Shown: in pieces, positions 42,144 to 51,623 of the stretch | Layout of the letters: every line of letters begins with the position of its first letter | Position numbering within the stretch: the first letter of the stretch is position 1 | Assembly: GCF_013343215.1 (NCBI RefSeq) | Contig: NZ_CP039143.1 | Span: 2,902,073 to 2,966,072, forward strand | Direction of reading: 5' to 3' | Source of the DNA: Acinetobacter sp. 10FS3-1 | Lineage (GTDB): Bacteria; Pseudomonadota; Gammaproteobacteria; Pseudomonadales; Moraxellaceae | Length of the DNA stretch: 64,000 nt | Notes under the pieces: model-generated | Told to the model about the DNA's origin: nothing | The model's database searches: none | The model's input: only the letters and a program-made list of their open reading frames with translations | Translations under genes and position numbers: made by a program

Positions 42144-42292
42144 GAATTGAATCTTTACCCGATCCAGTATGTCATTGTTATTGTTATTCGCTAATTGCTT
42201 AAAAAGAACCCTGTACAAGAGGCTTTCCAAGTTATGGGGTTATTTATGTCCCATTACCCTCTAGATGCGCTGTAAACCAATTCTCTAGACGA
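42105..42292 (-). ncRNA. Candidate small RNA downstream of tyrS
   Basis: On the minus strand a promoter-like pair (TTGCGT 42325-42320, TATAAG 42304-42299, 15-bp spacer) precedes about 185 nt with no ORF that ends in a strong rho-independent terminator (AAGGAAGAG 42112-42120 / CTCTTCCTT 42135-42143, then TTTTTTATTTT). tyrS has its own terminator at 42406-42432, so this is a separate unit. The region is less AT-rich than its surroundings. No known RNA family recognised. Confidence 0.55.
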
Positions 42293-42298
42293 ATAAAT

Positions 42299-42325
42299 CT
42301 TATACACAAAAATATTCAAACGCAA
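42299..42325 (-). promoter_or_regulatory. Promoter-like element for the sRNA candidate
   Basis: Minus strand TTGCGT, 15-bp spacer, TATAAG with extended GTG before it. Spacer is slightly short. Confidence 0.4.
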
Positions 42326-42405
42326 GCGGTTTGGAAAAATTTAATTCTTGTTTTTATAAGGTTTTTTTGAATTTGCTTATTTGAATTTTAGATATAGCGG
42401 ACAAC

Positions 42406-42432
42406 AAAAAAGCAGACCGGAGCCTGCTTTTA
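42406..42432 (-). terminator. Terminator of tyrS
   Basis: AAAAGCAG/CTGCTTTT stem with T6 on the minus strand, 24 bp after the tyrS stop. Confidence 0.8.
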
Positions 42433-42455
42433 TTTTCAATCACTTATAAATTGCA

Positions 42456-43670
42456 TCAGTCCGTAAAAATCACTTTGGCAATCGCTTTTTTGCTGGCCTG
42501 AACAATTAAAGTCAAATTTTCTTTTACTGAATACGAAGCATCTACCTCTTTCCAGTCGACTTTAACTGCACCACGTGCCACCGCATCTTTGGCTTGAGCC
42601 GCATTTTTTACCAGACCCGCTGCACGCAGTATGGAAGCAATAAAGATTTCACCCCCAAATTCAGAACGAGAAACAGTAATTTCAGGCGTACCTTCAGGCA
42701 GCTCACCTTCCGTAATCAAATTGCCCGCACCTTTATGAGCATTGGCAGCCGCTTCCGCCCCGTGGAAACGCTCTACCAGCTCAAGTGCCAGAATTTTCTT
42801 CACTTCTTGCGGATTACGGCCTTCAGCCACTTCTTTTAACAGCTGCTGAATCTCTTCAATCGTTTTAAAGCTCAGTAGATCGAAATAACGTTCGATCAGC
42901 GCATCCGGCATGGACAGCACTTTTTGATACATGGCACCTGGTGCATCAAATACACCAATATAGTTGCCCAGAGATTTAGACATTTTATTGACACCGTCCA
43001 AACCTTCAAGGATAGGCACTGTAATACACACCTGTGGCTCTTGATTATAACGACCTTGTAAAGTACGCCCCATCAACAGGTTAAAGGTTTGATCCGTCCC
43101 GCCCATTTCTACATCAGCTTCAAGCGCAATCGAGTCATAACCTTGTACCAGCGGATACAGAAACTCATGAATAGCGATTGGCTGGTGGCTATTATAACGC
43201 TTGGTAAAGTCATCACGTTCCAGCATACGTGCTACAGTTTGCTGTGAAGCCAGTTGAATCAGGTCTGCCGCAGTTCTTTGCTCAAACCACTCAGAGTTAA
43301 ACACCACCTTGGTTTTGTTTGGATCAAGGATCTTAAACACTTGTTCCTGATAGGTTTTTGCGTTTTCTAATACTTGCTCACGTGACAGTGGCGGACGTGT
43401 TGCACTTTTTCCACTTGGGTCGCCAATCATTGCGGTATAGTCACCAATCAGGAAAAACACCTCATGTCCCAGGTCCTGAAACACTTTTAACTTATTGATC
43501 AGAACTGTATGCCCCAAATGCAGGTCGGGCGCAGTCGGGTCAAAACCCGCTTTAATTTTTAAAGGACGATTCTGCTTTAATTTTTTAAGCAGATCTTCTT
43601 CAGAAATAATTTCATGGGTGCCTCGCTGAATGAGAGCAAGTTGTTCTTCAGCCGGTAGGAAATTTGACAT
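42456..43670 (-). CDS. tyrS: Tyrosyl-tRNA synthetase (TyrZ-like type)
   Basis: 404 residues from ATG 43670 ([18 protein letters not shown]); an upstream in-frame ATG at 43688 would add six residues without a better ribosome-binding site. Class I motif is [19 protein letters not shown] with HLGH, and KMSKS is present in [16 protein letters not shown]-terminal S4-like RNA-binding domain begins near residue 340. The sequence style follows the TyrZ-type enzymes found in Pseudomonas rather than E. coli TyrS. Divergent from anmK. Confidence 0.95.
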   Translation of the reverse strand: MSNFLPAEEQLALIQRGTHEIISEEDLLKKLKQNRPLKIKAGFDPTAPDLHLGHTVLINKLKVFQDLGHEVFFLIGDYTAMIGDPSGKSATRPPLSREQVLENAKTYQEQVFKILDPNKTKVVFNSEWFEQRTAADLIQLASQQTVARMLERDDFTKRYNSHQPIAIHEFLYPLVQGYDSIALEADVEMGGTDQTFNLLMGRTLQGRYNQEPQVCITVPILEGLDGVNKMSKSLGNYIGVFDAPGAMYQKVLSMPDALIERYFDLLSFKTIEEIQQLLKEVAEGRNPQEVKKILALELVERFHGAEAAANAHKGAGNLITEGELPEGTPEITVSRSEFGGEIFIASILRAAGLVKNAAQAKDAVARGAVKVDWKEVDASYSVKENLTLIVQASKKAIAKVIFTD

Positions 43671-43751
43671 CACAAAATCCAAATACATCAGTTATTCAAT
43701 TTGTACGATATACTATCACTTTTTCAGCATATTGCAGGCTTAAGAATAACC

Positions 43752-44879
43752 ATGACAGCGATCTATATTGGGGTAATGACCGGCACAAGCATGGATGGTG
43801 TCGATATTGTTGCTGCTTCTTTTGATCCTCTTCAGCTTCATGCCACCCTTACTTTAGCATTTGATCCCGACCTTCGGGATGAGCTGATGGCCCTGACCTT
43901 ACCGGATGACAACGAAATTGACCGGATGGGCAAAGCAGATGTGGCGTTAGCCCAGATGATTGGTCATGGCATTAACACCCTGATTGAAAAAAATAATTTG
44001 GACAAAGCCTGGATTAAGGCAATTGGTTCGCATGGTCAGACCATTCGCCATCGTCCCGAGCATGGTTTTACCCTGCAAATTGGCGATCCAAATATTATTA
44101 CTGAAATTACCCAGATTCCGGTGATTTCTGATTTTCGTCGTCGCGATCTGGCCGCAGGCGGTCAGGGTGCTCCCCTGGTACCAGCCTTTCATCAGGATCT
44201 TTTTCAGCATGACACCATTCACCGGGTGATTTTAAATCTGGGCGGGATTGCCAATGTCAGTATGCTGCCTGCCGGACAACCCGAGAAAGTATATGGCTTT
44301 GATACCGGCCCCGCCAATATCCTGATGGATGCCTGGTGCCAGCGTTATACCGGCCAGCCTTATGATGAAAATGGCAATTGGGCTGCTTATGGCACCCCGA
44401 TCCGTAGCCTGCTTGACCGTTTACAGTCACATAACTATTTTTCTAAAGAACCGCCCAAAAGCACCGGACGTGAAGACTTTAATCTGGAATGGCTGGATGA
44501 GCAGATTCTGGACTGGCGCAGTGACCTGGACTACGATGAGCTGGAAGATACACCGGAAAATATTCAGGCCACGCTAATGAAATTGACCACACGTGCAATT
44601 AAAAAAGCCATTTACCGCTCGGGACTGGAGACTGGTGAAGTCTATGTCTGTGGTGGCGGTGCCTATAACTCACACCTGCTGGAACAGTTACGCTGGCGCT
44701 TGCGCAAACATGAATGGAGTGTACAAACCACGGCTGATTTAGGCCTCAGTCCGACCTGGGTAGAAGCCACAGCGTTTGCCTGGCTGGCTATGCGTTTTAT
44801 AAAACAGCTGAGTGGAAATTTACCTGCTGTTACCGGAGCCACGGGGTATCGTGTACTAGGCACGATTACATCCACCTAA
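43752..44879 (+). CDS. anmK: Anhydro-N-acetylmuramic acid kinase
   Basis: 375 residues from ATG 43752. It converts 1,6-anhydroMurNAc to MurNAc-6-phosphate, the step after AmpD in murein recycling. The family motif GVMTGTSMDGVDIV is at residues 7-20, then GSHGQTIRHRP, LNLGGIANVS, GFDTGPANILMD and the C-terminal CGGGAYNSHL. Next to tyrS, the same neighbourhood as in other gammaproteobacteria. Confidence 0.95.
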   Translation: MTAIYIGVMTGTSMDGVDIVAASFDPLQLHATLTLAFDPDLRDELMALTLPDDNEIDRMGKADVALAQMIGHGINTLIEKNNLDKAWIKAIGSHGQTIRHRPEHGFTLQIGDPNIITEITQIPVISDFRRRDLAAGGQGAPLVPAFHQDLFQHDTIHRVILNLGGIANVSMLPAGQPEKVYGFDTGPANILMDAWCQRYTGQPYDENGNWAAYGTPIRSLLDRLQSHNYFSKEPPKSTGREDFNLEWLDEQILDWRSDLDYDELEDTPENIQATLMKLTTRAIKKAIYRSGLETGEVYVCGGGAYNSHLLEQLRWRLRKHEWSVQTTADLGLSPTWVEATAFAWLAMRFIKQLSGNLPAVTGATGYRVLGTITST

Positions 44880-44897
44880 ATTTATAAGGATTAAAAG

Positions 44898-44993
44898 CCC
44901 CTTCTCCCTTTAGGAGAAGGTGAGGATGAGGGAAAGTTTTATAAACCCCTCTCCCTGAGAAGCATGCTTCGCAAGTCTCCTGCAAGGAGAGGG
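44898..44993. repeat. Two REP-like palindromic elements
   Basis: Unit 1 (44898-44932) is CCCCTTCTCCCTTTAGGAGA followed by AGGTGAGGATGAGGG. Unit 2 (44947-44993) starts CCCTCTCCCTGAGAAGCATG and ends GCAAGGAGAGGG. Both fold into hairpins with CTCTCC/GGAGAG-type stems. They sit between the convergent ends of anmK and mltB, the usual place for dispersed REP elements. Confidence 0.65.
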
Positions 44994-45020
44994 AAACCAA
45001 ACCACAAATGAAGATCTAGC

Positions 45021-46328
45021 TTAACGCATCATCAGCTTGGCATTTTCATTCCGGAAGGCACGTAAAATCTGCTGGCCAGCTCGTCCTGTCGGATTGAGCC
45101 CCAAACGGATTTGCTCCTGACGAATAGCCTGTCGGGTTTTATCGCCAATTAACCCATCGACTGTACCAATATCATGACCACGATTTAACAGGAATTGCTG
45201 AATTTCACGGCGCTCCATACGTGAAGTGCCCGGATCATCTGTCGGCCAGGCAGTCAGCAGACCACCTTTGCCCTGTAAACGATCAGATAAATGTGCAATA
45301 GCCAGTGCATAGCTTTCGGCCGCGTTATAACTATAAATCGCATCAAAATTCTTAAATACTAAAAATACCGGACCATTTGGACCTGCCGGTGCTAACAGGC
45401 CAGCCTGTGAAGCCTCCGATAGATTGCCCTGCACTAAAGCTGTACCATCGGCACGTACAAGACCACGGTTTACCCAACTGCCAAGTGATTTTTTATTACG
45501 TCGGCCTTCACCAGAGACTGACATATTTTGCGGAATTTTCACCTCAAAACCCCATGGCTGACCGGTCTGCCAGCCCCGCTTGCTTAAAAAGTTGGCGGTT
45601 GAGGCCAAGGCATCGGGAATACTTGACACCAGATCACGACGACCATCACCATCAAAATCAACTGCAAGCTCATTATAAGTCGATGGCATAAACTGAGTAT
45701 GACCAAAAGCACCCGCCCAAGACCCCTTAAGCTGCTCTTCGCGCACATCACCACGCTGTAACAGCTTCATGGTGGTAAAAAATTCACCCTGGAAATACCC
45801 TTGGCGACGGCCTTCACAACTCAATGTGCCCAAAGACTGCAATAAAGGATATTTCCCGGAAATATCACCAAAATTACTTTCTACTCCCCAGACCGCTACA
45901 ATAGTTTCCGCTGGTACACCATAAACTGCACTCACCCGGTTTAGCACATCACGATGCTGTTGTAGCTTTTGCCGGCCGAGCTGAACTCGTTCTTCATCCA
46001 CCAAGCCAGATAAATAGTCCCAAATTGGGGTTGAAAATTCAGGCTGATAATTCAGCTTTTCAATTACCGAATAATCTGGGCTTAAATGTTGCGTATAACG
46101 GTCATAACTTGCGCCACTCACCCCCTGTGCAATCGCCCGGCCGCGCAAATTCGCCAAACAGCGTTGAAAATCATTTTGAGCTGCATAATTTACTGGATTA
46201 TTTGAAATAACTGTCGAAGCAGAAGACAAATCAGTCGGCGCGACACGTTGTCCATTAATCACCAGTTCGGCCTGGGCCTGGGAGGCAGCCAAAAGCAGAG
46301 AACCTATCGAAAGTGCAAGCCGTTGCAT
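45021..46328 (-). CDS. mltB: Lytic murein transglycosylase B with C-terminal peptidoglycan-binding domain
   Basis: 435 residues. Sec signal (about 1-20, cleavage after AQA) without a lipobox, so periplasmic and soluble, unlike lipidated E. coli MltB. The catalytic glutamate is Glu150 in GVESNFGD; AFGHTQFMPSTY and DFDGDGRRDL follow. A PG-binding-1 domain (about 370-430; DIGTVDGLIGDKTRQAIRQE) anchors it to murein. It releases 1,6-anhydromuropeptides that feed the AmpD/AnmK/MupP/Mpl pathway. Confidence 0.93.
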   Translation of the reverse strand: MQRLALSIGSLLLAASQAQAELVINGQRVAPTDLSSASTVISNNPVNYAAQNDFQRCLANLRGRAIAQGVSGASYDRYTQHLSPDYSVIEKLNYQPEFSTPIWDYLSGLVDEERVQLGRQKLQQHRDVLNRVSAVYGVPAETIVAVWGVESNFGDISGKYPLLQSLGTLSCEGRRQGYFQGEFFTTMKLLQRGDVREEQLKGSWAGAFGHTQFMPSTYNELAVDFDGDGRRDLVSSIPDALASTANFLSKRGWQTGQPWGFEVKIPQNMSVSGEGRRNKKSLGSWVNRGLVRADGTALVQGNLSEASQAGLLAPAGPNGPVFLVFKNFDAIYSYNAAESYALAIAHLSDRLQGKGGLLTAWPTDDPGTSRMERREIQQFLLNRGHDIGTVDGLIGDKTRQAIRQEQIRLGLNPTGRAGQQILRAFRNENAKLMMR

Positions 46329-46339
46329 AAAACCCCTGA

Positions 46340-46805
46340 ATATTTAAATTTCGAATTATTACTTCTACCTTAACAGCTCATCTTTAAATTTAAAGCAACA
46401 ATAGGTAAATTTAAATTCATATTTTCTCCACTTTTAAATTCATTTTTTAGTTTTTAAATTTAAAATCACTTATCCATAAGCAAACTTTAAATTCAAACCC
46501 CAACACTCTTTGAATTCAAAACTGAATTTCTAAAAATATTTTTAAATTCAAAAGATATTGCGGATAAATTACATTAATAAACAAAGCCCTGTATCTCTTA
46601 AGTCTTTAAATATCTAACTTTTTATTTTTAAATTCATTTTACAGCAATCAGGCTGCTTTAAATTCAGAACTTTAAATTCATTCACGGCTATTTAAATTTG
46701 AATTCATATTTTTTTGAATTTAAAACCAGGTTTGAATTCAAAGCACAGTTTTAAATTTATTGTTTTGAATTTAAATTCAAAGCGCAAGACCGGTTTTAAA
46801 TTCCC
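46340..46805. repeat. AT-rich array of about 18 TTTRAATTYA motifs
   Basis: Between mltB and purK the ten-base motif TTTAAATTCA and its variants (TTTGAATTCA, TTTAAATTTA, TTTGAATTTA) occurs about 18 times in 470 bp, for example at 46386, 46408, 46434, 46455, 46486, 46510, 46540, 46628, 46658, 46671, 46691, 46715, 46731, 46750 and 46765-46780. Spacing is irregular, so it is not a simple tandem repeat or CRISPR. No coding sequence. The same motif appears in the oriC unwinding region near the right edge. Confidence 0.75.
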
Positions 46806-46981
46806 CTCAGCCTTAGACTTATCCACAGCACAATCTCAAAAGATGAACATCGAGCAGAGTTCAATTTAATCATTGCCGGTCTATTCAATTGCTCGGTTTA
46901 TAAGCAATTAAGTTAAAAAGTAATCCAAGCAATAGCAGGGGGATTGAAAAGAGGCGCAATCATGCCTGAAAGCAGACAAAT
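46806..46981. promoter_or_regulatory. Intergenic segment with a perfect DnaA box
   Basis: TTATCCACA occurs at 46820-46828, directly after the TTTRAATTYA array; a near-box (TTATCCATA) lies within the array at 46470-46478. Otherwise no gene or recognised element. Confidence 0.45.
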
Positions 46982-47014
46982 AAAAAAGCGACCACAGATG
47001 TGATCGCTTTTTTT
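46982..47014 (-). terminator. Terminator of purEK
   Basis: AAAAGCGACCACA/TGTGATCGCTTTT stem with T runs, 17 bp after the purK stop. Confidence 0.85.
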
Positions 47015-47030
47015 ATCAGCAAGTTAAAGT

Positions 47031-48152
47031 TTAGATGGTCATATCTTCGCTCAATGCTAACGGATTCGGCAAAATTTTCGCCAATTGGCGGCATAACCCG
47101 GGCAGTTGACTGCTGTCAGTGGGCATTAAGGTGATATGGCCAATCTTGCGGCCTTCACGTTCTGACTTGTTGTACAGATGCAAATGCGCGCCGTCCAAAG
47201 CCAGTACTTCTGCAGATTTTGGATGCTGTCCAATGATATTTACCATCACCGTTGGACGTATCACTTCAGTAGAACCCAAAGGCAAGCCAGCTACTGCACG
47301 GATATGATTTTCAAATTGCGAGCAGACTGCACCTTCAATCGACCAGTGGCCTGAGTTATGCACACGTGGCGCCATCTCGTTTGCATATAAGCCTTTCTCT
47401 GTCACGAACAGCTCAAGCGTCAACACGCCAACATAATTCAAATGATTCAGCAGGCGAGTGATGTAGTCTTGCGCGACAGGTTGCAAGTCGGCACTGTGGG
47501 GTGCAGGAACAATCGAGTGTGACAGAATGCCATTGTGATGATGATTTTCTGCCAGTGGCCAGGTTTTGACCTCACCGTTTTGACCGCGCACCGCGATAAT
47601 CGACACTTCACGCGAGAAGGTCACAAAACTTTCTGCAATCAGAGAACCCGCAGGGCCAAGTTCAGCCCAGGCCTGATCAATTTGTTCCGCGTTACGCAAT
47701 ACAAACTGGCCTTTGCCATCATAACCGCCTGTAGCCGTTTTCAATACAATTGGCAGACCGAGTTCAGCAACCGCAGCTTTCAGGCTGTCCAGTGAATTCA
47801 CCGCTTTATACGGCGCGACCGGAATGCTCAGCTCATCAAACAGGGCTTTTTCAGACAGACGGTTCTGTGCAATGGCCAGAGCCTGACGTGGCGGATGCAG
47901 GTCTTTGTTTTGAACCAGTATATCGACATCTGCCAGGGGAGTATTTTCAAACTCCAGACTGAAAACATCTGCACTGTTGATGAAGTCCTGTAAAGCGTTT
48001 TCGGCTTGAGTTGAAATCACCCGACCCAACGCTTTCGATGGGCAGTCGGCAGATGCTTCAAAGAAGGTACATTGAATATTGAGTGGCAGGGCTGCTTGCG
48101 CCATCATCCGGCCTAGCTGGCCGCCACCAAAAATACCGATGGTTTTATCCAT
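47031..48152 (-). CDS. purK: N5-carboxyaminoimidazole ribonucleotide synthase
   Basis: 373-residue ATP-grasp enzyme carboxylating AIR. Start FGGGQLGRMMAQAA (about residues 9-22), the ATP-grasp segment PIVLKTATGGYDGKGQ, EVSIIAVRG and NEMAPRVHNSGHWSIEGAVC are all present. It follows purE by 26 bp on the same strand, the standard purEK operon. Confidence 0.96.
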   Translation of the reverse strand: MDKTIGIFGGGQLGRMMAQAALPLNIQCTFFEASADCPSKALGRVISTQAENALQDFINSADVFSLEFENTPLADVDILVQNKDLHPPRQALAIAQNRLSEKALFDELSIPVAPYKAVNSLDSLKAAVAELGLPIVLKTATGGYDGKGQFVLRNAEQIDQAWAELGPAGSLIAESFVTFSREVSIIAVRGQNGEVKTWPLAENHHHNGILSHSIVPAPHSADLQPVAQDYITRLLNHLNYVGVLTLELFVTEKGLYANEMAPRVHNSGHWSIEGAVCSQFENHIRAVAGLPLGSTEVIRPTVMVNIIGQHPKSAEVLALDGAHLHLYNKSEREGRKIGHITLMPTDSSQLPGLCRQLAKILPNPLALSEDMTI

Positions 48153-48178
48153 GTGTGTTGTCCCGTGTTCAGCCTGGC

Positions 48179-48691
48179 TTACATTTGACCTGGAATATTG
48201 TTGCTTGCGACTTTTTCAGTCTGTGCTGCACGGAAATCTGCGACATTTTTAGCGATGTCAGCACGGGTTAAACCTAAAATCTGCGCTGCCATAATGGCCG
48301 CATTGGTTGCACCGGCAGGACCAATTGCCAGTGTCCCTACCGCAATACCCGCTGGCATCTGCACGATAGAAAGCAATGAATCTACACCGTTTAAAATTGA
48401 AGATTTTACCGGTACGCCGAGCACCGGCAGATCGGTTTTCGCCGCACACATACCTGGTAAATGTGCTGCACCACCCGCACCTGCAATAATCACCTGGATA
48501 CCGCGTTCTCGTGCTGCTTCCGCATATTCAAATAAACGGTCTGGGGTACGATGCGCAGACACCACTTCCGCTTCAAATGGGACGCCAAGTTGTTTTAACA
48601 TATTGGCAGTGTGTTCGAGGGTAGCCCAGTCTGACTGAGAACCCATGATGATTCCAACGAGAGGAGTGTCTTGTGAAGCGGCCGCATTCAT
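48179..48691 (-). CDS. purE: N5-carboxyaminoimidazole ribonucleotide mutase
   Basis: 170 residues from ATG 48691, which has a TGGAAAC ribosome-binding site; the longer frame upstream lacks family similarity. Class I PurE signatures are [46 protein letters not shown] and the [12 protein letters not shown] ending. First gene of purEK. Confidence 0.96.
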   Translation of the reverse strand: MNAAASQDTPLVGIIMGSQSDWATLEHTANMLKQLGVPFEAEVVSAHRTPDRLFEYAEAARERGIQVIIAGAGGAAHLPGMCAAKTDLPVLGVPVKSSILNGVDSLLSIVQMPAGIAVGTLAIGPAGATNAAIMAAQILGLTRADIAKNVADFRAAQTEKVASNNIPGQM

Positions 48692-49337
48692 TGCAATGTT
48701 TCCAGAGATAATTAAGAGAGATAAATCTCGACGAGAGCCAAGCTTTAATAAGAACTCACTATTATAGACCGAAATTTCAACTTCATAAAATTTAACGGTC
48801 AAACTAAGACGCGATTTTGATGGTTTTTATCAGATTTAAAATAACTGACAGAAAATCGCCGGGCAGGGGAGTCCCGGCCAAATAGGGCTTGTAAAAATAA
48901 ATCCTGATTTTTTTGTCATTGTAGAGCAGGGTTTTGATGAATTCATACAGAGGATTAAATGGAGTACTTGCAAAAAATAGACTGTTTAAGCTCTGAATCA
49001 TTTTGCCGCCCCTATTTACAACAGGCGCCAGCCTGATCAGTCGGGTAGAGCACCTGGCGCTTTCTTCTTTACGCTAAATAAGAGCCATAAAGAAAATTTA
49101 GATTTTAGATTTTAGCATTCAAGCCAATACTGAGCGGAAAGCAACAAACTGGATCAGGCCAAGCCGCAGGGCGAAGGCTCTGAAGACGGACCAAATAAAG
49201 GTAAGTTTTGAATATTTTTAACATATAGAAGGACTTCGGGCTGAAGCCTTTATCAGCTCCTATTGGAAGGCTATATAAAAAAATCTGAGTAAACTATGGA
49301 CTGACTGATATTCAGATCATAAAAACCGTTTTAATAG
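48692..49337. other. About 650-bp intergenic region
   Basis: No convincing gene. A hairpin GCGCCAG (49025-49031) / CTGGCGC (49054-49060) followed by TTTCTTCTTT reads as a possible plus-strand terminator of an unseen transcript. The purEK promoter should lie near 48700-48820. Confidence 0.4.
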
Positions 49338-49685
49338 TTAAGCACTACGAAATACAAAATAGATACAGCCACACAGACATACCGCTGCCCATAGATAGTC
49401 CAGCTTAAAAGGCTGCTTGAACAGAAAAATCATAAAAGGCACAAAAACCAGCAGAGTCACGACTTCCTGAGTAATTTTCATTTGTCCCACAGCCAGCCCC
49501 TGTTGCGCCAGCAATCTGGTTGCCGGAATCATCAGGCTATATTCAAACAGGGCAATGATCCAGCTCAACAGGATCGCTTGCCAGAGTGGTGCATCATGCG
49601 GCAAAAATTTAAGATGACCATACCAGGCCAAAGTCATAAAACAGTTGGCAATCACCAGTAGAAAGAGAGTTGGTAGCATCTGCAC
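49338..49685 (-). CDS. DUF486-family membrane protein
   Basis: 115 residues with four membrane spans, typical of the DUF486 family in the drug/metabolite transporter superfamily. Conserved parts are ANCFMTLAWYGHLKF (about 13-27), WIIALFEYSLMIPATRL and LKITQE-type stretch QMKITQEVVTLLVF. Function unknown; small-solute or quaternary-amine export is only a guess. Monocistronic, divergent from mpl. Confidence 0.85.
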   Translation of the reverse strand: MQMLPTLFLLVIANCFMTLAWYGHLKFLPHDAPLWQAILLSWIIALFEYSLMIPATRLLAQQGLAVGQMKITQEVVTLLVFVPFMIFLFKQPFKLDYLWAAVCLCGCIYFVFRSA

Positions 49686-49922
49686 GCACCCTGTAAAACG
49701 ATCCAGCTTATTTTACGGTTTATTGAGCCCAAAGGTAGGCGGGGAAACTTGAAATTTTTCCTGACTTTGTCGCTAAAACCGGATTAAAAAAATCCCACAG
49801 GAATGCTTGAACTTTGACTATCTTTTCAGTCTAAGCCTTGCTATCGTTGCTTGCAAATCGAATAAATCATGGCAACAGCACCTCTACAACGTGATGTGTC
49901 AGGCAAGAATGGAGTGAAGTAG

Positions 49923-51290
49923 ATGCATCTGCATATTTTGGGTATTTGTGGCACCTTTATGGGTTCACTAGCACTATTGGCCCGCGATTTAGGACATCAA
50001 GTGACGGGTTCAGATGCGAATGTCTATCCACCCATGTCTACCCAACTGGAAAATGCAGGGATCAGCTTGATGCAGGGCTATGACCGTAGCCATTTACAGC
50101 CGCATCCGGATCTGGTGATAGTCGGCAATGCCATGAAGCGCGGCATTGATGCAGTAGAATATATGCTGAATGAAGGCTTGCCATATATTTCAGGTCCCCA
50201 GTTTCTGGCAGATCATGTGCTACAAGGCAAACATGTGTTAGGCGTTGCCGGGACACACGGTAAAACCACCACCACCACCATGTTGGCCTGGATACTGGAT
50301 CAAGCCGGTTTAAATCCGGGTTTCCTGATTGGCGGCGTACCTTTAGGTTTTAGCGAAAGTGCACGTTTAGGGGGCGGCAAATATTTCTGTGTCGAAGCAG
50401 ATGAATATGATTCCGCCTTCTTCGACAAGCGTTCCAAGTTTGTGCATTACCACCCTAAAACGGTGATTTTAAATAATCTTGAATTTGACCATGCCGATAT
50501 TTTCGATGATCTGGCTGCCATCCAAAAACAATTCCATCATTTGGTACGTACCATTCCCAGTGAAGGCCGCATCATTGCACCTATCACTGAAACCCATATT
50601 GATGAAGTGCTGGAAATGGGCTGCTGGACTCCAGTGGTGCGCACCGCTTTAACTGCCAATGACACTGCAGAACTCTATGCCGAACAATTGGTCGCAGATG
50701 GCTCACACTTTAAAGTGCTACAACATGGCGTGGTAAAAGGTGAAGTGAAATGGAACATGACCGGACAGCATAGTGTGGCGAATGCCTTGGCCGCCATTGC
50801 TGCGGCAGAACATGTGGGAGTTTCTATTGACAGCGCCTGTCAGGCCTTGTCGAATTTTGGCGGCGTGAAACGCCGGATGGAATTACTGGATACTGTAAAA
50901 GGAATTGAAGTCTATGATGACTTTGCTCATCATCCGACGGCCATTGAAACCACTTTAGAGGGTGCGCGCAAAAGTCTGGGGAAACGCAAGCTGTGGGCGA
51001 TTATTGAACCGCGTTCAAATACCATGCGTATGGGCAGCCATAAAGAGGGACTGGCACATTCAGCCCGTTTGGCGGATGAAGTCCTCTGGTATCAACCTGA
51101 AGGTCTGGACTGGGATTTACAACCGGTAATCGAGGCTGCACCCAACAAAGCCAAAGTCGTAGGTAGCCTGGAGGATATTATTCAAACTGTGCTCACTGAA
51201 GCAGGCGAGGGAGACGCCGTAGTGATTATGTCCAACGGTGGTTTTGGCGGCTTACATCAGAAATTGATTAATGCCTTAAAAACCGGATAA
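49923..51290 (+). CDS. mpl: UDP-N-acetylmuramate:L-alanyl-gamma-D-glutamyl-meso-diaminopimelate ligase
   Basis: 455-residue Mur-ligase family enzyme that joins the recycled tripeptide to UDP-MurNAc, saving de novo synthesis. The N-terminus HILGICGTFMGSLALLARDL is diagnostic of Mpl, as opposed to MurC. The ATP loop GTHGKTTTTTM is at 110-120, with EADEYDSAFFDKRSKFVHY and DDFAHHPTAIETT further on. Followed by a terminator. Completes the recycling set with ampD, anmK, mupP and mltB. Confidence 0.95.
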   Translation: MHLHILGICGTFMGSLALLARDLGHQVTGSDANVYPPMSTQLENAGISLMQGYDRSHLQPHPDLVIVGNAMKRGIDAVEYMLNEGLPYISGPQFLADHVLQGKHVLGVAGTHGKTTTTTMLAWILDQAGLNPGFLIGGVPLGFSESARLGGGKYFCVEADEYDSAFFDKRSKFVHYHPKTVILNNLEFDHADIFDDLAAIQKQFHHLVRTIPSEGRIIAPITETHIDEVLEMGCWTPVVRTALTANDTAELYAEQLVADGSHFKVLQHGVVKGEVKWNMTGQHSVANALAAIAAAEHVGVSIDSACQALSNFGGVKRRMELLDTVKGIEVYDDFAHHPTAIETTLEGARKSLGKRKLWAIIEPRSNTMRMGSHKEGLAHSARLADEVLWYQPEGLDWDLQPVIEAAPNKAKVVGSLEDIIQTVLTEAGEGDAVVIMSNGGFGGLHQKLINALKTG

Positions 51291-51300
51291 ACAGATTTGA

Positions 51301-51325
51301 AAAGCCCGCTTTGCGGGCTTTTTTA
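51301..51325. terminator. Bidirectional terminator between mpl and the GNAT gene
   Basis: AAAAGCCCGC/GCGGGCTTTT stem with T6. Confidence 0.88.
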
Positions 51326-51338
51326 TTTTTAAGGGTTT

Positions 51339-51623
51339 TTAGGCGGCGACATCCTCAAAACTTTTCTCGCGTTTAAATATCACCTCGACATAAGAACAGG
51401 TCGGTACAATTTTCAGTTGTCGGTTACGGGCAAACTCCACCAATACATCCAGCAGTTGTCGCGCTACCCCTTGACCGCGTAAACACTCATCGACCCAGGT
51501 ATGATTGGCAATAATTTGATGTTCTCCTCGCCAAATATAACTGATTTTGGCAATCGGTTGACCCGCCTCATTCAAATGAAAAAATTCACCTTGCTGGCCA
51601 TTATCGCTATGTTGAAACTGCAT
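51339..51623 (-). CDS. Small GNAT-family N-acetyltransferase (YjdJ/NATD1-like)
   Basis: 94 residues, the minimal Gcn5-related fold. The acetyl-CoA loop is LRGQGVARQLLD (about 48-59), preceded by ANHTWVDECL and followed by the family ending IVPTCSYVEVIFKRE. Substrate unknown. Monocistronic. Confidence 0.85.
   Translation of the reverse strand: MQFQHSDNGQQGEFFHLNEAGQPIAKISYIWRGEHQIIANHTWVDECLRGQGVARQLLDVLVEFARNRQLKIVPTCSYVEVIFKREKSFEDVAA

Noticed and set aside
46340..46805. Motif array considered as a CRISPR
   Set aside because: The repeat is only ten bases with irregular spacing, spacers are as AT-rich as repeats, and no cas gene is present.
48804..49001. 65-codon minus-strand ORF upstream of purE
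   Set aside because: No ribosome-binding site, non-coding composition, overlaps the likely purEK promoter region.
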